A stretch of DNA of 40,714 nt. It comes from Lysobacterales bacterium (GTDB lineage: Bacteria; Pseudomonadota; Gammaproteobacteria; Xanthomonadales; Xanthomonadaceae). Position numbers and translations under genes: made by a program. Positions 1 to 7,189 of the stretch are shown piece by piece (position 1 is the stretch's first letter; every line of letters begins with the position of its first letter). The stretch is from positions 1 through 40,714 of the forward strand of contig JADKCY010000045.1 of the NCBI GenBank assembly GCA_016718605.1, written 5' to 3'. The notes under the pieces were generated by a model. It had not been told where the DNA came from. It did no database searches and saw nothing but the letters and a program-made list of their open reading frames with translations.

Positions 1-492
1 CGCTGGCGATCCCACGCTCCGCCAACCCGTTGTTACCAGGCTGCACGGTTGCCGTCAACGGCGGTGCGACCGATATCGACTTCTCCGGTCGCCTTGCCGG
101 GCGCGTGCTGTATCTCAGGCAGGATGCCAGCAGGTACACCGCCGACCGGCACGGGCGCATATCCGCGGGCCTCGGCACCTGTACGTTGGCAACCCGCTTG
201 CGGCAGGCGATGCGACCGTCACGGCCTGAAAGTTCAAGCACCAACGCCGACCTGCGCGCTGGTCCCAGGGGGGACCGGCGTTGTGTCGTCCACAACTGGC
301 TTTCGCGGCAACAGCATTACGCTTGCCAGTGCAACCCCAACAGGGACCGGCGCGCAGATTGGGGTCGGCAACACTGTACGCACGACGGTTGGCGGTGCTG
401 GCGGCGGGTCTGCATTGCCGGCGACGCCACGCGGCTATCTCGAAATCTGGATCGGCACGAAACGCCAAATACCCTACTTCGACGTGCCGTGA
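1..492 (+). CDS. Tailspike/tail fibre C-terminal part (left-edge partial, frameshifted)
   Basis: The only long sensible frame ends at the TGA at 490-492 with a Thr/Gly/Ser-rich beta-type tail closing on GYLEIWIGT...IPYFDVP, a style common at phage fibre and spike C-termini. Fragments such as AVNGGATDIDFSGRLAG appear in another frame at about 48-105, so at least one or two indels break the gene. No start exists here. The N-terminal part is probably the gene beginning at 39625 at the other edge, making the two pieces one gene on a circular map. The role, adhesion or host polysaccharide binding, is inferred from position and style only. Confidence 0.6.
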   Translation, partial: RWRSHAPPTRCYQAARLPSTAVRPISTSPVALPGACCISGRMPAGTPPTGTGAYPRASAPVRWQPACGRRCDRHGLKVQAPTPTCALVPGGTGVVSSTTGFRGNSITLASATPTGTGAQIGVGNTVRTTVGGAGGGSALPATPRGYLEIWIGTKRQIPYFDVP

Positions 493-532
493 TGGACAAA
501 ACTTTCTCGTTTTACGATGGCGCGCTGAACCG

Positions 533-703
533 ATGAGCGACGAACGCATTACCTCCCCTTCGACCGAAAGTCACAGACCTTCGGTAGCTAACCGAAACTG
601 GCGTAAATCAATCAGGCACCTCGTTGAAGCCGTTGACGAGCTTGCACTTGTCGTGCAACAACAGCAGGACACGATGAACCAAGGTCGCGGCACATCCTCG
701 TGA
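533..703 (+). CDS. Small hypothetical protein
   Basis: A 56-residue protein starting MSDERITSP. The C-terminal half (VEAVDELALVVQQQQ) looks helical, possibly coiled coil. A 14-codon frame (492-536) sits between it and the tailspike stop with overlaps at both ends. The stop TGA overlaps the GTG start of the lysozyme gene (GTGA), which supports it as a real operon member. Function not recognised. Confidence 0.5.
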   Translation: MSDERITSPSTESHRPSVANRNWRKSIRHLVEAVDELALVVQQQQDTMNQGRGTSS

Positions 704-1203
704 CAAAGATGTTTGATAACGGCTCTATCAGGGCAATCGTTGCGACGCTGATCAAAAGATGTTCGGTGGCTGGCTTCGCCACGCGACCATTGCGCGGCTG
801 TCAGCCGATGAGGAACCACGTCCCGCACGCCTACCGAGGACTCGCTAAATTACTGGACCATCAGAGATCGGCCACCTGATCGACCAGCGCGAAGGGCTGA
901 CAAAGCTGCCCGGCGCATCATCGACGCGCTGCTGAACCGCCATTTCGATACGCCTGGAAAGATTGTATCGCGCCGCGCCGTGGGTGCGCGACCTACCGGA
1001 CGTGTATCGCGCGGTACTGGTCAACATGGCGTTTCAGCTCGGCGTCGATGGGCTGATGCAGTTCAAGCGATCACTCGGTTTCATGAAGGCGAAGCGACCT
1101 GAAGGCCACCAGCGGACGCCTTTCTACAAAGTAGGCGGCACAACAGGAACGCCTAACCGCTGGGCGCGCCACGCCGAAACAACGCACAGGAGTATGGCAA
1201 TGA
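700..1203 (+). CDS. Phage lysozyme (GH24, T4-lysozyme type) endolysin, frameshifted
   Basis: This is the muramidase that cleaves the peptidoglycan glycan backbone at lysis. Pieces in alternating frames give the family pattern: DSLNYWTI then IGHLIDQREG (about 838-900), LYRAAPWVRDLP and AVLVNMAFQLGVDGL (963-1060), FKRSLGFMKA, then QTPNR-type and RTGVWQ-stop (ending at 1203). The AVLVNMAFQLG...FKR block and the TPNR...RTGVW tail are typical of phage GH24 lysozymes. Several 1-2 base indels break the frame, and the catalytic Glu region near 750-800 is too scrambled to read. The GTG start overlaps the previous stop, and the stop overlaps the next ATG. No signal-arrest segment is visible. Confidence 0.8.
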
Positions 1204-1310
1204 GTGACTTTATAGAGAAAGCCAAGGCGTGGTTCGACGCCAACGAGCGCAAGGCGGAGGCGGGCATCGCTTTCGTGATCGGGCTGATCCTTGGCGGCTT
1301 TCTGTTTTGA
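1200..1310 (+). CDS. Small single-TM membrane protein, possible holin-type
   Basis: A 36-residue protein, MSDFIEKAKAWFDANE then a hydrophobic stretch GIAFVIGLILGGFLF that ends the protein. The ATGA overlap with the lysozyme stop and a GGAG at 1190-1193 support the start at 1200; an in-frame ATG at 1194 is the alternative. Its place right after the endolysin suggests a lysis role such as pinholin or accessory protein, but it is very short and has no family signature I can name. Confidence 0.5.
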   Translation: MSDFIEKAKAWFDANERKAEAGIAFVIGLILGGFLF

Positions 1311-1392
1311 GTTCTGATCGCATCGTCGCGGCGCCCCTGGAGTGCTGTCGGCCCATTTTCATCGGCAGGTACTTCCGCAATGTGGCGCATTC

Positions 1393-1609
1393 ATGGCCGG
1401 GTACGTCAAGTTCCATTGGATCACAAAGATGCCTTCGGCGATCCTCGGCGTCCTCGGCCAGCGTCGGCACATTCTTTCATTCTGGTACGCGCGTTCTCGC
1501 CTTCGCCCTTAGCTTTTTGCTCGGTTTCGCGACTGCCGCCGTGCTGCACGCTTGGCTCAGTGCCCCGCAAGCCGTTATTTACTGGCAAGTGAAGGACGCG
1601 CCGACGTGA
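1393..1609 (+). CDS. Small membrane protein, frameshifted
   Basis: Starts plausibly at 1393 (MAGYVKFHWITKMPSAILG) and continues, after a frame break near 1450-1500, as LAFALSFLLGFATAAVLHAWL, a clear transmembrane helix, ending QVKDAPT at 1609. The stop overlaps the GTG of the next gene (GTGA). About 70 residues if the frame is repaired. Possibly another lysis-cassette membrane protein (holin or antiholin); this rests only on hydrophobicity and position. Confidence 0.4.
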
Positions 1610-1913
1610 ACATCCCGCGCAAAGTGCAGCTCATGGGCCATACGGTCAACGTGGCTGTCATTGCGCCGAAGGAATGAGAATGACACCGGCTGCGTGGGCA
1701 CTTCGACCCCGCCAACTCGCTGATCGCCATCAAGCGCACTTTGACCAATATGAATGGCGCACGTGTTCTTTCACAGACTGACACGCGATCTTGGCGTTGA
1801 TGTCACACGATCTCTATGGGAGTGAAGGCAGCATAGACAGTTTGGGGGCTTGCTCGGCACCAGGCACTGTCCGCGCCAAATACGACGCGCCAATCCGGCA
1901 TAAACCTAAGTAA
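1606..1913 (+). CDS. Metallopeptidase-like (HExxH-type) phage protein, frameshifted
   Basis: Starts at GTG with IPRKVQLMGHTVNV and continues in shifted frames: VGHFDPANSLIAIKRTL, then HVFFH followed by a corrupted (E)LTHAIL, SHDLYGSEGSIDSLGGLL, and KYDAPIRHKPK at the stop. The order, a short beta N-terminus, a DP.NSLIAI-type strand, then an FFHELTHA-like helix, resembles small phage zincin-like proteins of the SprT/ImmA style. The Glu of HELTH is inferred: the raw bases at about 1776-1784 read HRLTH-like. Substrate unknown. Repair adds only a few single bases. Confidence 0.45.
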
Positions 1914-1917
1914 GGTA

Positions 1918-3072
1918 TGCCGACACCGTACATCAGCGCGACATCACAGGAAAGAAACGTTTCGCTCAAATATCACGATCAGGTAAACACGAACGCGAAC
2001 GGCTGGCGCGCTCGCGCTGGATCCTCGGCGTATCCCTGACGCCATCGCGCAACGCCGCGCTACTCGCCCGACATCAGCGCATTTTTTTACCATTGGGGCA
2101 CAACGTTTCGCAGGCGTCTCGACGCTCTTATGACGCTGACGGCAAGATCGTCCAGCCAGTGGGTGGAAGTCGAAAGCCGAAAGGCGCACCCCGGAGCAAT
2201 GGGCGGCGGCACATGTGCGCAGAGGCAGCCGCCAGATATTGCGCCGGTCAAACCTATCCCGCGACCCAAGGCGGCCGTGACCGGCTGCTGACGGTCTATC
2301 CCATTGGTGACCATCACGTTGCGATGTACGCATGGGGCGAAAGTCGGCGCGGACTACGATATCAGATATCAGGCGCCTGCGGCCTCAGCCGCGCAACTTT
2401 GTATCGTGCACTGTGCCCCGGCCAACGATGAATGCCGCGCTGATTGTCAACAGGGGCGACTTTCTCCCGTTGACAATATCAAAAACAGGACCAACCCCAC
2501 CAGGCACACGCTCGACGTGGACGCGCTATCAGGCGATGATTCACGCGGGCGTCAAGATGCTCCGCGCCGTCATCGAGACCGCGCTCAGTAAGCACCGGCA
2601 CGTCAAGGTCGTAGAACGTCATCGGCAACCACGACGACATGGGGCCTTTCGGTGGCTCGCCCTGACACTCGCGATGATGTACGGAAAACCCCGCGCGTGA
2701 CCATCGAGACCGAGAGCCCGGCAAGTTCCATTATCACCAGCACAGCCAAGTGCTACGATCGGTCTCCCCCACGGCGACACCGGCAGCAAACTACAAAGAA
2801 GATCCAGAGTGTCATGGCCTGAACGTTTCCGGAGCTATGGGGCGCGAGCCTTTGCATCGCTGCTGGATGACCGGCCACGTTCACACGCGGCGGCGCGTGC
2901 AGGTTCCTTGGCGTGATGGCGGGAGGACGTTCAGGACGCTGCTTCGGCGATGCGTGGAGCCAACATAACGGCGCGTACCGCTCGGAGCGGGACATGACCG
3001 CCATTATGTGTTCGACACCGATCACGGCCAGAAGTCGCCCGGCATCAGTTCGACATAGGGTTTTCGAAATGA
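1918..3072 (+). CDS. Metallophosphoesterase (calcineurin-like), frameshifted
   Basis: About 380 residues when repaired. Recognisable pieces in order: YPIGDHHV.MYAWG (2296-2336; first metal-binding D.H), ALIVNRGDF (about 2435-2462), HTLDVD, VIGNHDD (about 2620-2640; the GNHD signature), HGDTG (about 2770), and the GHVHTRR signature (about 2872-2892). This motif order defines the calcineurin-like phosphoesterase fold, binding two metals. The N-terminal approximately 100 residues (DGKIV..W.EVESRKAH) match the extended N-terminus of phage members. The substrate, nucleic acid or nucleotide, cannot be told. The stop overlaps the next ATG (ATGA at 3069). Confidence 0.75.
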
Positions 3073-3342
3073 CCATTGCGCGCCGACCGAATGCACGACT
3101 ACGGCCACCGCTCGGCAACTTCACCGACCATTGCCCGCTTTTGGTGTTATAATTACGCGGAGCCTGAAGCACGGAGGCCGATTTCGATTCGGCCCCGATG
3201 ACGTGAGCTTTATGATGATCCTGCTGAAAACAGCCCGCGACTGCCTGAGCCGAAACCCGACAATCTCGTGGACATCATCGGGTACGCAGATTGCGTACAG
3301 ATGGTCAGAGAGCAGGCGCGCGAATCACTTCCGCTAATTTGA
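3069..3342 (+). CDS. DUF6378-like phage protein, frameshifted
   Basis: Pieces in different frames spell YGHRS.NFT.IARFW near 3100-3145, FGPDDVSFMMILLKTAR near 3188-3235, then KPDNLVDIIGYADCVQM to the stop at 3340-3342. The layout (YG....F..IA.FW, then D....M.LLK.AR, then D...DI.GYA) matches small phage proteins of the DUF6378 type, whose function is unknown. Because this stretch is coding, the TATAAT-like string at 3148-3153 is unlikely to be a promoter. At least three indels are needed to restore one frame. Confidence 0.5.
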
Positions 3343-3345
3343 CCC

Positions 3346-3695
3346 ATGATGCTGCTCGCCAACTTCATCCCCGGATGGGTGCGTGTCGGCGGTCTAGATC
3401 GCAATCGTGCTGGCGATTGGCTTTGCCGGCTGGAAGGTCAACGCAGGCGTAGGATGCGGGGCGGTTGCAGGAGGCGCGCGACGAGTCGCCGCTATACAGC
3501 GCCGCAGGCATGGACGCCACGGCAGCCGCTAAGGCGTCCAAGGATCTAGAAGCGGCTAGGGCGGCTACAGAGGCGCTACGGCAGCGCGTGGCGGCCATCC
3601 CAAAGGAAAAGCTCGTTTATGTGGAAACTCCTGGTACTTGTCCCAAGCTTTCTAGCGATTTCGTGCGTGAGTGGAACGCCATCAACGCGAACTGA
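3346..3695 (+). CDS. Inner-membrane spanin subunit (Rz-like), frameshifted N-terminus
   Basis: The start at 3346 gives MMLLANFIPGW, and in a shifted frame a membrane segment follows (VLAIGFAGWKVNA). From 3465 the frame is clean: QEARDESPLY, an Ala/Lys-rich coiled-coil-like stretch (AAKASKDLEAARAATEALRQR), KLVYVETPGTC and SSDFVREWNAIN at the end. A single N-terminal TM, a periplasmic coiled coil and a short tail with an FVREWN-type end match class I i-spanins. A lipoprotein gene is embedded in the +1 frame of its 3' end, as expected for an Rz/Rz1 pair. It would act with that partner to fuse inner and outer membranes at the end of lysis. Confidence 0.65.
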
Positions 3696-3813
3696 TCCGA
3701 CCGAATGTCGCCTGCCACGGCTGAACCGTACAGGCTGCAGGCCTGAATTCGTGAACCTGACGCGCTGCCCGATCAGTGGCAAGATGATCCGGCGTGCGAG
3801 ATCGCCAATGTGA
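3619..3813 (+). CDS. Outer-membrane lipoprotein spanin subunit (Rz1-like)
   Basis: It opens with a compact signal peptide, MWKLLVLVPSFLAISC, whose LAISC fits a lipobox with Cys16 as the lipidated residue. The mature part is short and contains Thr, Pro and Cys residues. It starts inside the last quarter of the Rz-like gene in another frame, the classic embedded o-spanin layout. The end is uncertain: 3813 is the open-frame end in this read, but indels may shift it. Late-gene lysis role inferred from architecture. Confidence 0.6.
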   Translation: MWKLLVLVPSFLAISCVSGTPSTRTDPTECRLPRLNRTGCRPEFVNLTRCPISGKMIRRARSPM

Positions 3814-3988
3814 CATTCGCCGGTAATGGTAGATCAAACACCGGATGTTTGGAGCGGTTGTAAATACCGGAATAGTCACCATGAGCGATTCAAAGCGCCA
3901 CTTGTATACAAATGTCCGTTTTCTACACACGTCGCGCGGACGTGTATAGCCGCGTAGGTACGTTTTGCACTGGTCAGCGGGTAACGTT
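3814..3988 (+). other. Convergent gap between late lysis genes and early operon
   Basis: No convincing gene. It holds a perfect 10-bp palindrome (TTGTATACAA, 3902-3911) and a 7-bp stem with 5-base loop (ACACGTC/GACGTGT, 3927-3945). Neither is followed by a T-run on either strand, so I cannot call a terminator, although convergent transcription makes one expected here. A 22-codon plus-strand frame (MSDSKRHLYTN) begins just upstream of the palindrome but has no support. Sequence quality is poor nearby. Confidence 0.4.
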
Positions 3989-4252
3989 TCAGCGCCGAGG
4001 AACTGTTCTCTGGCGCTTGCGATCCCCGTACACGTTGGCCCGCTTGGGTCTAATGGCCTTTTCATCTAGCAGCACATGGGCCGGCACGCCAAGCGCGAAC
4101 GCACGACACGCCGCGCGGTATGGCAGTCGGCGCTTACCGTGCATCAGTTCGCTGTAGTGCCCGGACGTAAGGCCCAACGCCTTTGCCATCTTCTCAGCCG
4201 TCCAGCCGTACTCACGCTGGCGAAACTCAATGGCCTCAGAAACGCTAGGCAT
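3989..4252 (-). CDS. XRE-family HTH transcriptional regulator (HigA-like)
   Basis: 87 residues from MPSVSEAIEF. Residues about 5-60 form a helix-turn-helix of the Cro/CI superfamily: RQREYGWTAEKMAKALGLTSGHYSELMHGKRRLP. The start at 4252 is preferred over 4297 because it matches the family N-terminus and follows an AGGAG sequence. It is the last gene of the leftward operon. Size and sequence resemble HigA-type antitoxins and small phage repressors, but no intact toxin gene is visible upstream. It probably binds DNA as a dimer; the target is not known. Confidence 0.75.
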   Translation of the reverse strand: MPSVSEAIEFRQREYGWTAEKMAKALGLTSGHYSELMHGKRRLPYRAACRAFALGVPAHVLLDEKAIRPKRANVYGDRKRQRTVPRR

Positions 4253-4651
4253 CGGAGACACTCCTGCGTGGGAACTGGCTCCGGTCTCTAGCGGCACGTC
4301 GCGCCATTCGCTGCTGAAATATCCGTCAGTCCACTAGCTGCGCTCACGCGGATGTATTTCGGACGTATCCAACATGCCCGGCGGCTTTCGTCTGGTGTGC
4401 CATACCACGCTGGCGGTGGCGCTTCACGGGAAAACGAAGTCGTTGGTCGGTTGCCAGTTGCTCACGCGCCCTCCCCCGCGAGCGGCGGTGAGCCATCCGG
4501 ATAGAGGCGCAACTTTCGGCCTATCGGTAACCTTTCGGTATCGAGCTGGCAATGAAAACTAAGTTCCAGTCACCCCTGAAATCGACCAGCGGGCCATCGT
4601 GTCCGCATTCCCAAAGAAATGGCACCGACAACAGCCAAGTTCGTAATGTTT
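4253..4651 (-). other. About 400 bp without a supported gene
   Basis: Only short fragments are seen on the minus strand, for example a GTG-start MSNWQPTNDFVFP-stop (ending 4424) and a fragment containing GHVGYVRN. Either small genes broken by indels or a true spacer is possible. No repeat, hairpin with T-run or RNA gene was recognised. Confidence 0.35.
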
Positions 4652-4831
4652 TCAAGAACTATGGGGCCAAAAGGTAAAACGTCTGGTCTCAATGACGTGC
4701 TCGGCCGCTGGCCAGCCAGAGCAGGCGCTGCACTCATCTGTTTCACGCAACGGCACGAACTTGTGCGGCACGACGGCCCGTGGCAACGAGCGCACCAGCG
4801 CCAAGCAAATCCCGCGACGGCTAATAATCAT
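4652..4831 (-). CDS. Small protein with CxxC pair
   Basis: 59 residues beginning MIISRRGICLALVRS. The middle reads HKFVPLRETDECSAC...PAAEHV; the CSAC pair with an HKFVP lead-in and AEHV tail resembles small phage proteins with a single zinc-knuckle-like turn. The start ATG overlaps the stop of the preceding gene (ATGA), which supports translation. Function unknown. Indels nearby may have changed the C-terminus (WPHSS). Confidence 0.5.
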   Translation of the reverse strand: MIISRRGICLALVRSLPRAVVPHKFVPLRETDECSACSGWPAAEHVIETRRFTFWPHSS

Positions 4832-5133
4832 TCAACGGCTCCCCGCTCCTGAGCGCTTTCGCAACGCCGGTAATTCGCCCGAATGTCCGGCCCGCGATAC
4901 GGCATCCCTCGATGCGCGGCCATCGTCCACACGGCTTCGTAGTCAGGGCTGGCGTGAATGGCGTCGATCTTCTCGACCAGCGCACGAGCGGCAGCATCTA
5001 CGGTTCCCCGCTTGTCGAGTTCTTCCCATACGCCTTGCAGCACCGCAAGGGTGTGCTTGTCCATGATCTTGCTGATCAGGCGCATGGCGCGTTCGTTCAG
5101 GTAGTGTGCTTGCTCTCGCGTCGGTTCGCTCAT
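4828..5133 (-). CDS. Hypothetical helical protein
   Basis: 101 residues from MSEPTREQAHYLNERAMRLISKIMDKHTL. Mostly predicted helical; not recognised. The start at 5133 is chosen because AAGGAAA precedes it at good spacing and its ATG overlaps the upstream stop by ATGA. An upstream in-frame ATG at 5181 would overlap the neighbour much more. Part of the leftward small-gene operon. Confidence 0.65.
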   Translation of the reverse strand: MSEPTREQAHYLNERAMRLISKIMDKHTLAVLQGVWEELDKRGTVDAAARALVEKIDAIHASPDYEAVWTMAAHRGMPYRGPDIRANYRRCESAQERGAVE

Positions 5134-5480
5134 GGGGTGGTTTCCTTGATTGGCCATCCTTCCGGCCCGCCACAAGGGCATCGCGGGTACGCGGCGCAGC
5201 GCGTCAACGGCTCATCGCTGCCGACTTTGCGCGCCAAGCAAAGAGCAGGTGACCCGCTCAGAGCCGTGCATTGCTCGGTCAGAGCCTTTCTGTGCTCTTT
5301 CGGCCAAGACCACCAATAATCGTCCCAGCGCCAAAACTGCCACCAACGCGGAACAGTCCATTTGTCGCGCGTTGCAAACTCAAAGCACGACCGGCGCACC
5401 GCGAACTCGGGGTCGCCTGGAGCGCCTTGGACCGACCACCGCCCGCTATTAGGATTGCCAAGCCACACCGTTATTTGCAT
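5130..5480 (-). CDS. Hypothetical protein, Trp-rich
   Basis: 116 residues starting MQITVWLGNPNSGRWSV. The middle is strikingly Trp-rich (WWQFWRWDDYWWSW, about residues 46-59), and a Cys-rich C-terminal part contains CAAYPRCPCGG. Preceded by the sequence GGGAGAAGGTCGATG, identical over 15 bases to that upstream of the gene starting at 7519. Function unknown; the aromatic cluster suggests binding to another protein, DNA base or membrane surface, which is conjecture. Confidence 0.6.
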   Translation of the reverse strand: MQITVWLGNPNSGRWSVQGAPGDPEFAVRRSCFEFATRDKWTVPRWWQFWRWDDYWWSWPKEHRKALTEQCTALSGSPALCLARKVGSDEPLTRCAAYPRCPCGGPEGWPIKETTP

Positions 5481-5758
5481 CGACCTTCTCCCTCGATCAG
5501 AGTTGCTTTTTCAGGCGTCAACTTCCCGCGACTCCATCGGCGCAGCGGCCTTCCCGGTAGCGGCATCCAACACAGCACGCGCTCCGATATCGGCTCGTTG
5601 CCGTTCAGCCATACGCCTGCGCTGCCGTGGTAAGCACGCAGGCCGCACCACTCCATGCCGTGCCGGTCCTGTAGCCAGACAATGCAGCGAGCGTCCTCGC
5701 CTTCCTTCGGCGCTCCCGTGTAGCACCACCCCAAACTGTCGCGCGGCTGGTCACTCAT
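5471..5758 (-). CDS. DUF551-like small protein
   Basis: 95 residues from MSDQPRDSLGWCYTGAPKEG. It contains CIVWLQ..HGMEWCGLRAYHG and a VLCWMPLPGRP segment; the C-terminal WMPLP motif is the hallmark of DUF551-type phage proteins, here with a following basic tail. It overlaps the next gene by 10 bases. A second DUF551-like gene lies at 7800-8105 in the same operon. Confidence 0.55.
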   Translation of the reverse strand: MSDQPRDSLGWCYTGAPKEGEDARCIVWLQDRHGMEWCGLRAYHGSAGVWLNGNEPISERVLCWMPLPGRPLRRWSRGKLTPEKATLIEGEGRCK

Positions 5759-6020
5759 GGCGAGTGTTTCCCTGTCGTGGAGCCGTTACGCACAGCGGCG
5801 TGAGCGCAGCAGCGAGCGCCTGTTCCGCCGCTTCAAGCGAGATAATGCTCTCGGCTGATGGGTCCTCATTGGCAGCGTTCAGAGCCTGCTTCCATACCGC
5901 AGCAGCCCGCGCCACCGCGACGAGGGCGAGGATATCGCCATACAACTGCTTCCCACCGTCCGTGCTGGCGCATTCAAATCTGAACCGCGCAGCATCCTCG
6001 ATGTCATCCAGCCGGGTCAT
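5751..6020 (-). CDS. Hypothetical helical protein
   Basis: 89 residues, MTRLDDIEDAARFRFECAS, Ala- and Glu-rich and mostly helical (LALVAVARAAAVWKQAL). No family recognised. It is linked to both neighbours by short overlaps, and its stop sits just beyond the start of the DUF551-like gene. Confidence 0.6.
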   Translation of the reverse strand: MTRLDDIEDAARFRFECASTDGGKQLYGDILALVAVARAAAVWKQALNAANEDPSAESIISLEAAEQALAAALTPLCVTAPRQGNTRHE

Positions 6021-6220
6021 GCGATTGCCTCCGAAGCAAGTTCATCGCCATAGAACTCCCGACTCTGAATCGCTCCAGCATCATCGGCGTACTCGACGCG
6101 GAACTTGTGTCGGCCGCCGTCGTAAATGCACTCATCAACACGGCCGCGATAGTTGAGCCCTAAGTGCGTCACGCGCACATGCTCGCCGGGCTCAAATTTG
6201 AAACAGACGTTGTGGATCAT
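6017..6220 (-). CDS. Small beta-rich hypothetical protein
   Basis: 67 residues: KFEPGEHVRVTHLGLNYRGRVDECIYDGGRHKFRVEYADD. Alternating short strands with a GEHVRV...G.V...Y...HKFRV pattern suggest a small SH3/KOW-like barrel, but I cannot assign a family. ATGA overlaps on both sides place it in the operon. Confidence 0.6.
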   Translation of the reverse strand: MIHNVCFKFEPGEHVRVTHLGLNYRGRVDECIYDGGRHKFRVEYADDAGAIQSREFYGDELASEAIA

Positions 6221-6468
6221 GGGTTGCTCCTGATAGTGGCGATGATCGTTTCCAGTGCTTCGCCAAGCGCTATCGACTCTAAGATGTCCGCGTCGTCACC
6301 AAGCGGTTGCCCTTGGTCATCAAGATAGGCGGATGCCGCATCCAGCAGCAGCGCGCGGTCGAACTCGGCGCGCATACGCTTGTATTGCTGCGCTGCTTGC
6401 GGTGCCCACGAACCATCACAAGGCTCGGGCCGCTGCGCCAGCCGCGCCAACAACTCGGCGGCGGTCAT
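6217..6468 (-). CDS. Hypothetical helical protein
   Basis: 83 residues, MTAAELLARLAQRPEPCDGSW, with helical segments AQQYKRMRAEFDRALLLDAASAYL and SIALGEALETIIATI. Not recognised. The ATG overlaps the stop of the upstream 50-residue gene (ATGA), and GGAGAAGG lies about 10 bases before it. Confidence 0.6.
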   Translation of the reverse strand: MTAAELLARLAQRPEPCDGSWAPQAAQQYKRMRAEFDRALLLDAASAYLDDQGQPLGDDADILESIALGEALETIIATIRSNP

Positions 6469-6617
6469 GGGTTCACCTTCTCTCCAATGCTGTTAAGTAA
6501 CTCTTCAGAATCAAATGGGCAATCACTTGGGACCCAATCAATTGACTCCCCGCGGGTTCGGGCATCAAGCCAATTGTCGTATCTGCGAATCCATTCAACT
6601 GCGAGTGTACTTTCCAT
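6465..6617 (-). CDS. Small hypothetical protein
   Basis: 50 residues, MESTLAVEWIRRYDNWLDA, with DCPFDSEELLNSIGEK near the end. It begins on the TGATG overlap with the upstream frame and ends on an ATGA overlap with the next gene, so it looks translated although short. Acidic and soluble. Function unknown. Confidence 0.55.
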   Translation of the reverse strand: MESTLAVEWIRRYDNWLDARTRGESIDWVPSDCPFDSEELLNSIGEKVNP

Positions 6618-6744
6618 CAGCGATTGATCGCAGCCTCTTTCCAAATCTCATCGACCTCATGTGCAATCATACGGTTGATCTTCAACGGGTTTCATTGCGA
6701 TAGCGGCGTAACAGATCGATTGAGCGCTCAAAAATCGTTTTCAT
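6617..6744 (-). CDS. Small hypothetical protein, one apparent frameshift
   Basis: The frame opens as MKTIFERSIDLLRRYRNETR then stops. The +1 frame continues KINRMIAHEVDEIWKEAAINR to a stop overlapping the next ATG. The two halves join into one sensible approximately 42-residue helical protein if one base is added in CGTTGAAG. The start overlaps the upstream stop by ATGA. Probably a single-base sequencing error in a short T-run. Confidence 0.45.
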
Positions 6745-6944
6745 GTCTTGCTGTCCTCGTGGTCCATCTGGTGCAGATCGTCGCGCTCGTCGCGCAGGCG
6801 CAGCACGTCAGCCTCCAACGTCGCGGCCATGTCTTGCGTCGCGCTCAGCTTCCAGGCGCGCAGGCGCTCGACCTCATCCTCAAGCGCCGTGATTCGGTCT
6901 GACTGAATCCTCACGAGGTCTGCGCTTGCGTTGCTTGCGTTCAT
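6741..6944 (-). CDS. Small coiled-coil protein
   Basis: 67 residues from MNASNASADLVRIQ. RIQSDRITALEDEVERLRAWKLSA and LEADVLRLRDERDDLHQ have heptad spacing typical of a coiled coil. The start at 6944 is preferred because it overlaps the upstream stop (ATGA). Resembles the small coiled-coil proteins common in early operons of siphoviruses and podoviruses; role unknown. Confidence 0.6.
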   Translation of the reverse strand: MNASNASADLVRIQSDRITALEDEVERLRAWKLSATQDMAATLEADVLRLRDERDDLHQMDHEDSKT

Positions 6945-7039
6945 GTCGGGTCCCACCTACAGCAATCCATCGTGGCCGTGTATTCGCACGCAGGGCATTC
7001 CTCTCGGCTATCAGCACTGCGCGCAGAACATTGGTGCAT
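6941..7039 (-). CDS. Tiny Cys-rich protein
   Basis: 32 residues from MHQCSARSADSREECPACEYTATMDCC. The order C, CPAC, CC would suit a small metal-binding knuckle. It overlaps the 3' end of the upstream gene by 29 bases in another frame, and its stop overlaps the next ATG by ATGA. No clear ribosome binding site beyond GTGGAA. Tentative. Confidence 0.35.
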   Translation of the reverse strand: MHQCSARSADSREECPACEYTATMDCCRWDPT

Positions 7040-7184
7040 TTCCACATGCGAACGTCAGTCTCCACGCACGCCATCTCGCCCGGATCTTTAGCCGCTGTTC
7101 GGCGTAATCGATGGCATCCGATGCCGTTGGCGAGCCGTAAATCTTGCCGGACTTAGGGTCTACCCAGCGCAGCGCGACAACCAT
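7011..7184 (-). CDS. Small hypothetical protein
   Basis: 57 residues from MVVALRWVDPKSGKIYGSPTASDAI. A beta-hairpin-like start (RWVDPKSGKIYG) is followed by a basic helix (AEQRLKIRARWRAW) and a Cys-containing tail (FCAQC). Starts 5 bases after the stop of the gene ending at 7190. Not recognised. Confidence 0.5.
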   Translation of the reverse strand: MVVALRWVDPKSGKIYGSPTASDAIDYAEQRLKIRARWRAWRLTFACGNAPMFCAQC

Positions 7185-7189
7185 TTCAG

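Noticed and set aside
3145..3153. Extended -10 promoter-like TGTTATAAT
   Set aside because: It lies inside the DUF6378-like coding region (reads as ...FWCYNYA... when frames are followed) and has no -35 at proper spacing.
3176..3194. GGCCGA/TCGGCC hairpin as a terminator
   Set aside because: No T-run follows and it falls within the coding span of the DUF6378-like gene.
3902..3911. TTGTATACAA palindrome as an operator
   Set aside because: Only 10 bp, no second copy seen, and in an error-prone stretch; kept only as a note in the gap entry.
4300..4420. GHVGYVRN fragment resembling the start of a serine recombinase, and possible HigB toxin next to the HigA-like gene
   Set aside because: Only a few residues match and the frame stops at once; no catalytic Ser context or toxin fold can be followed in any frame.
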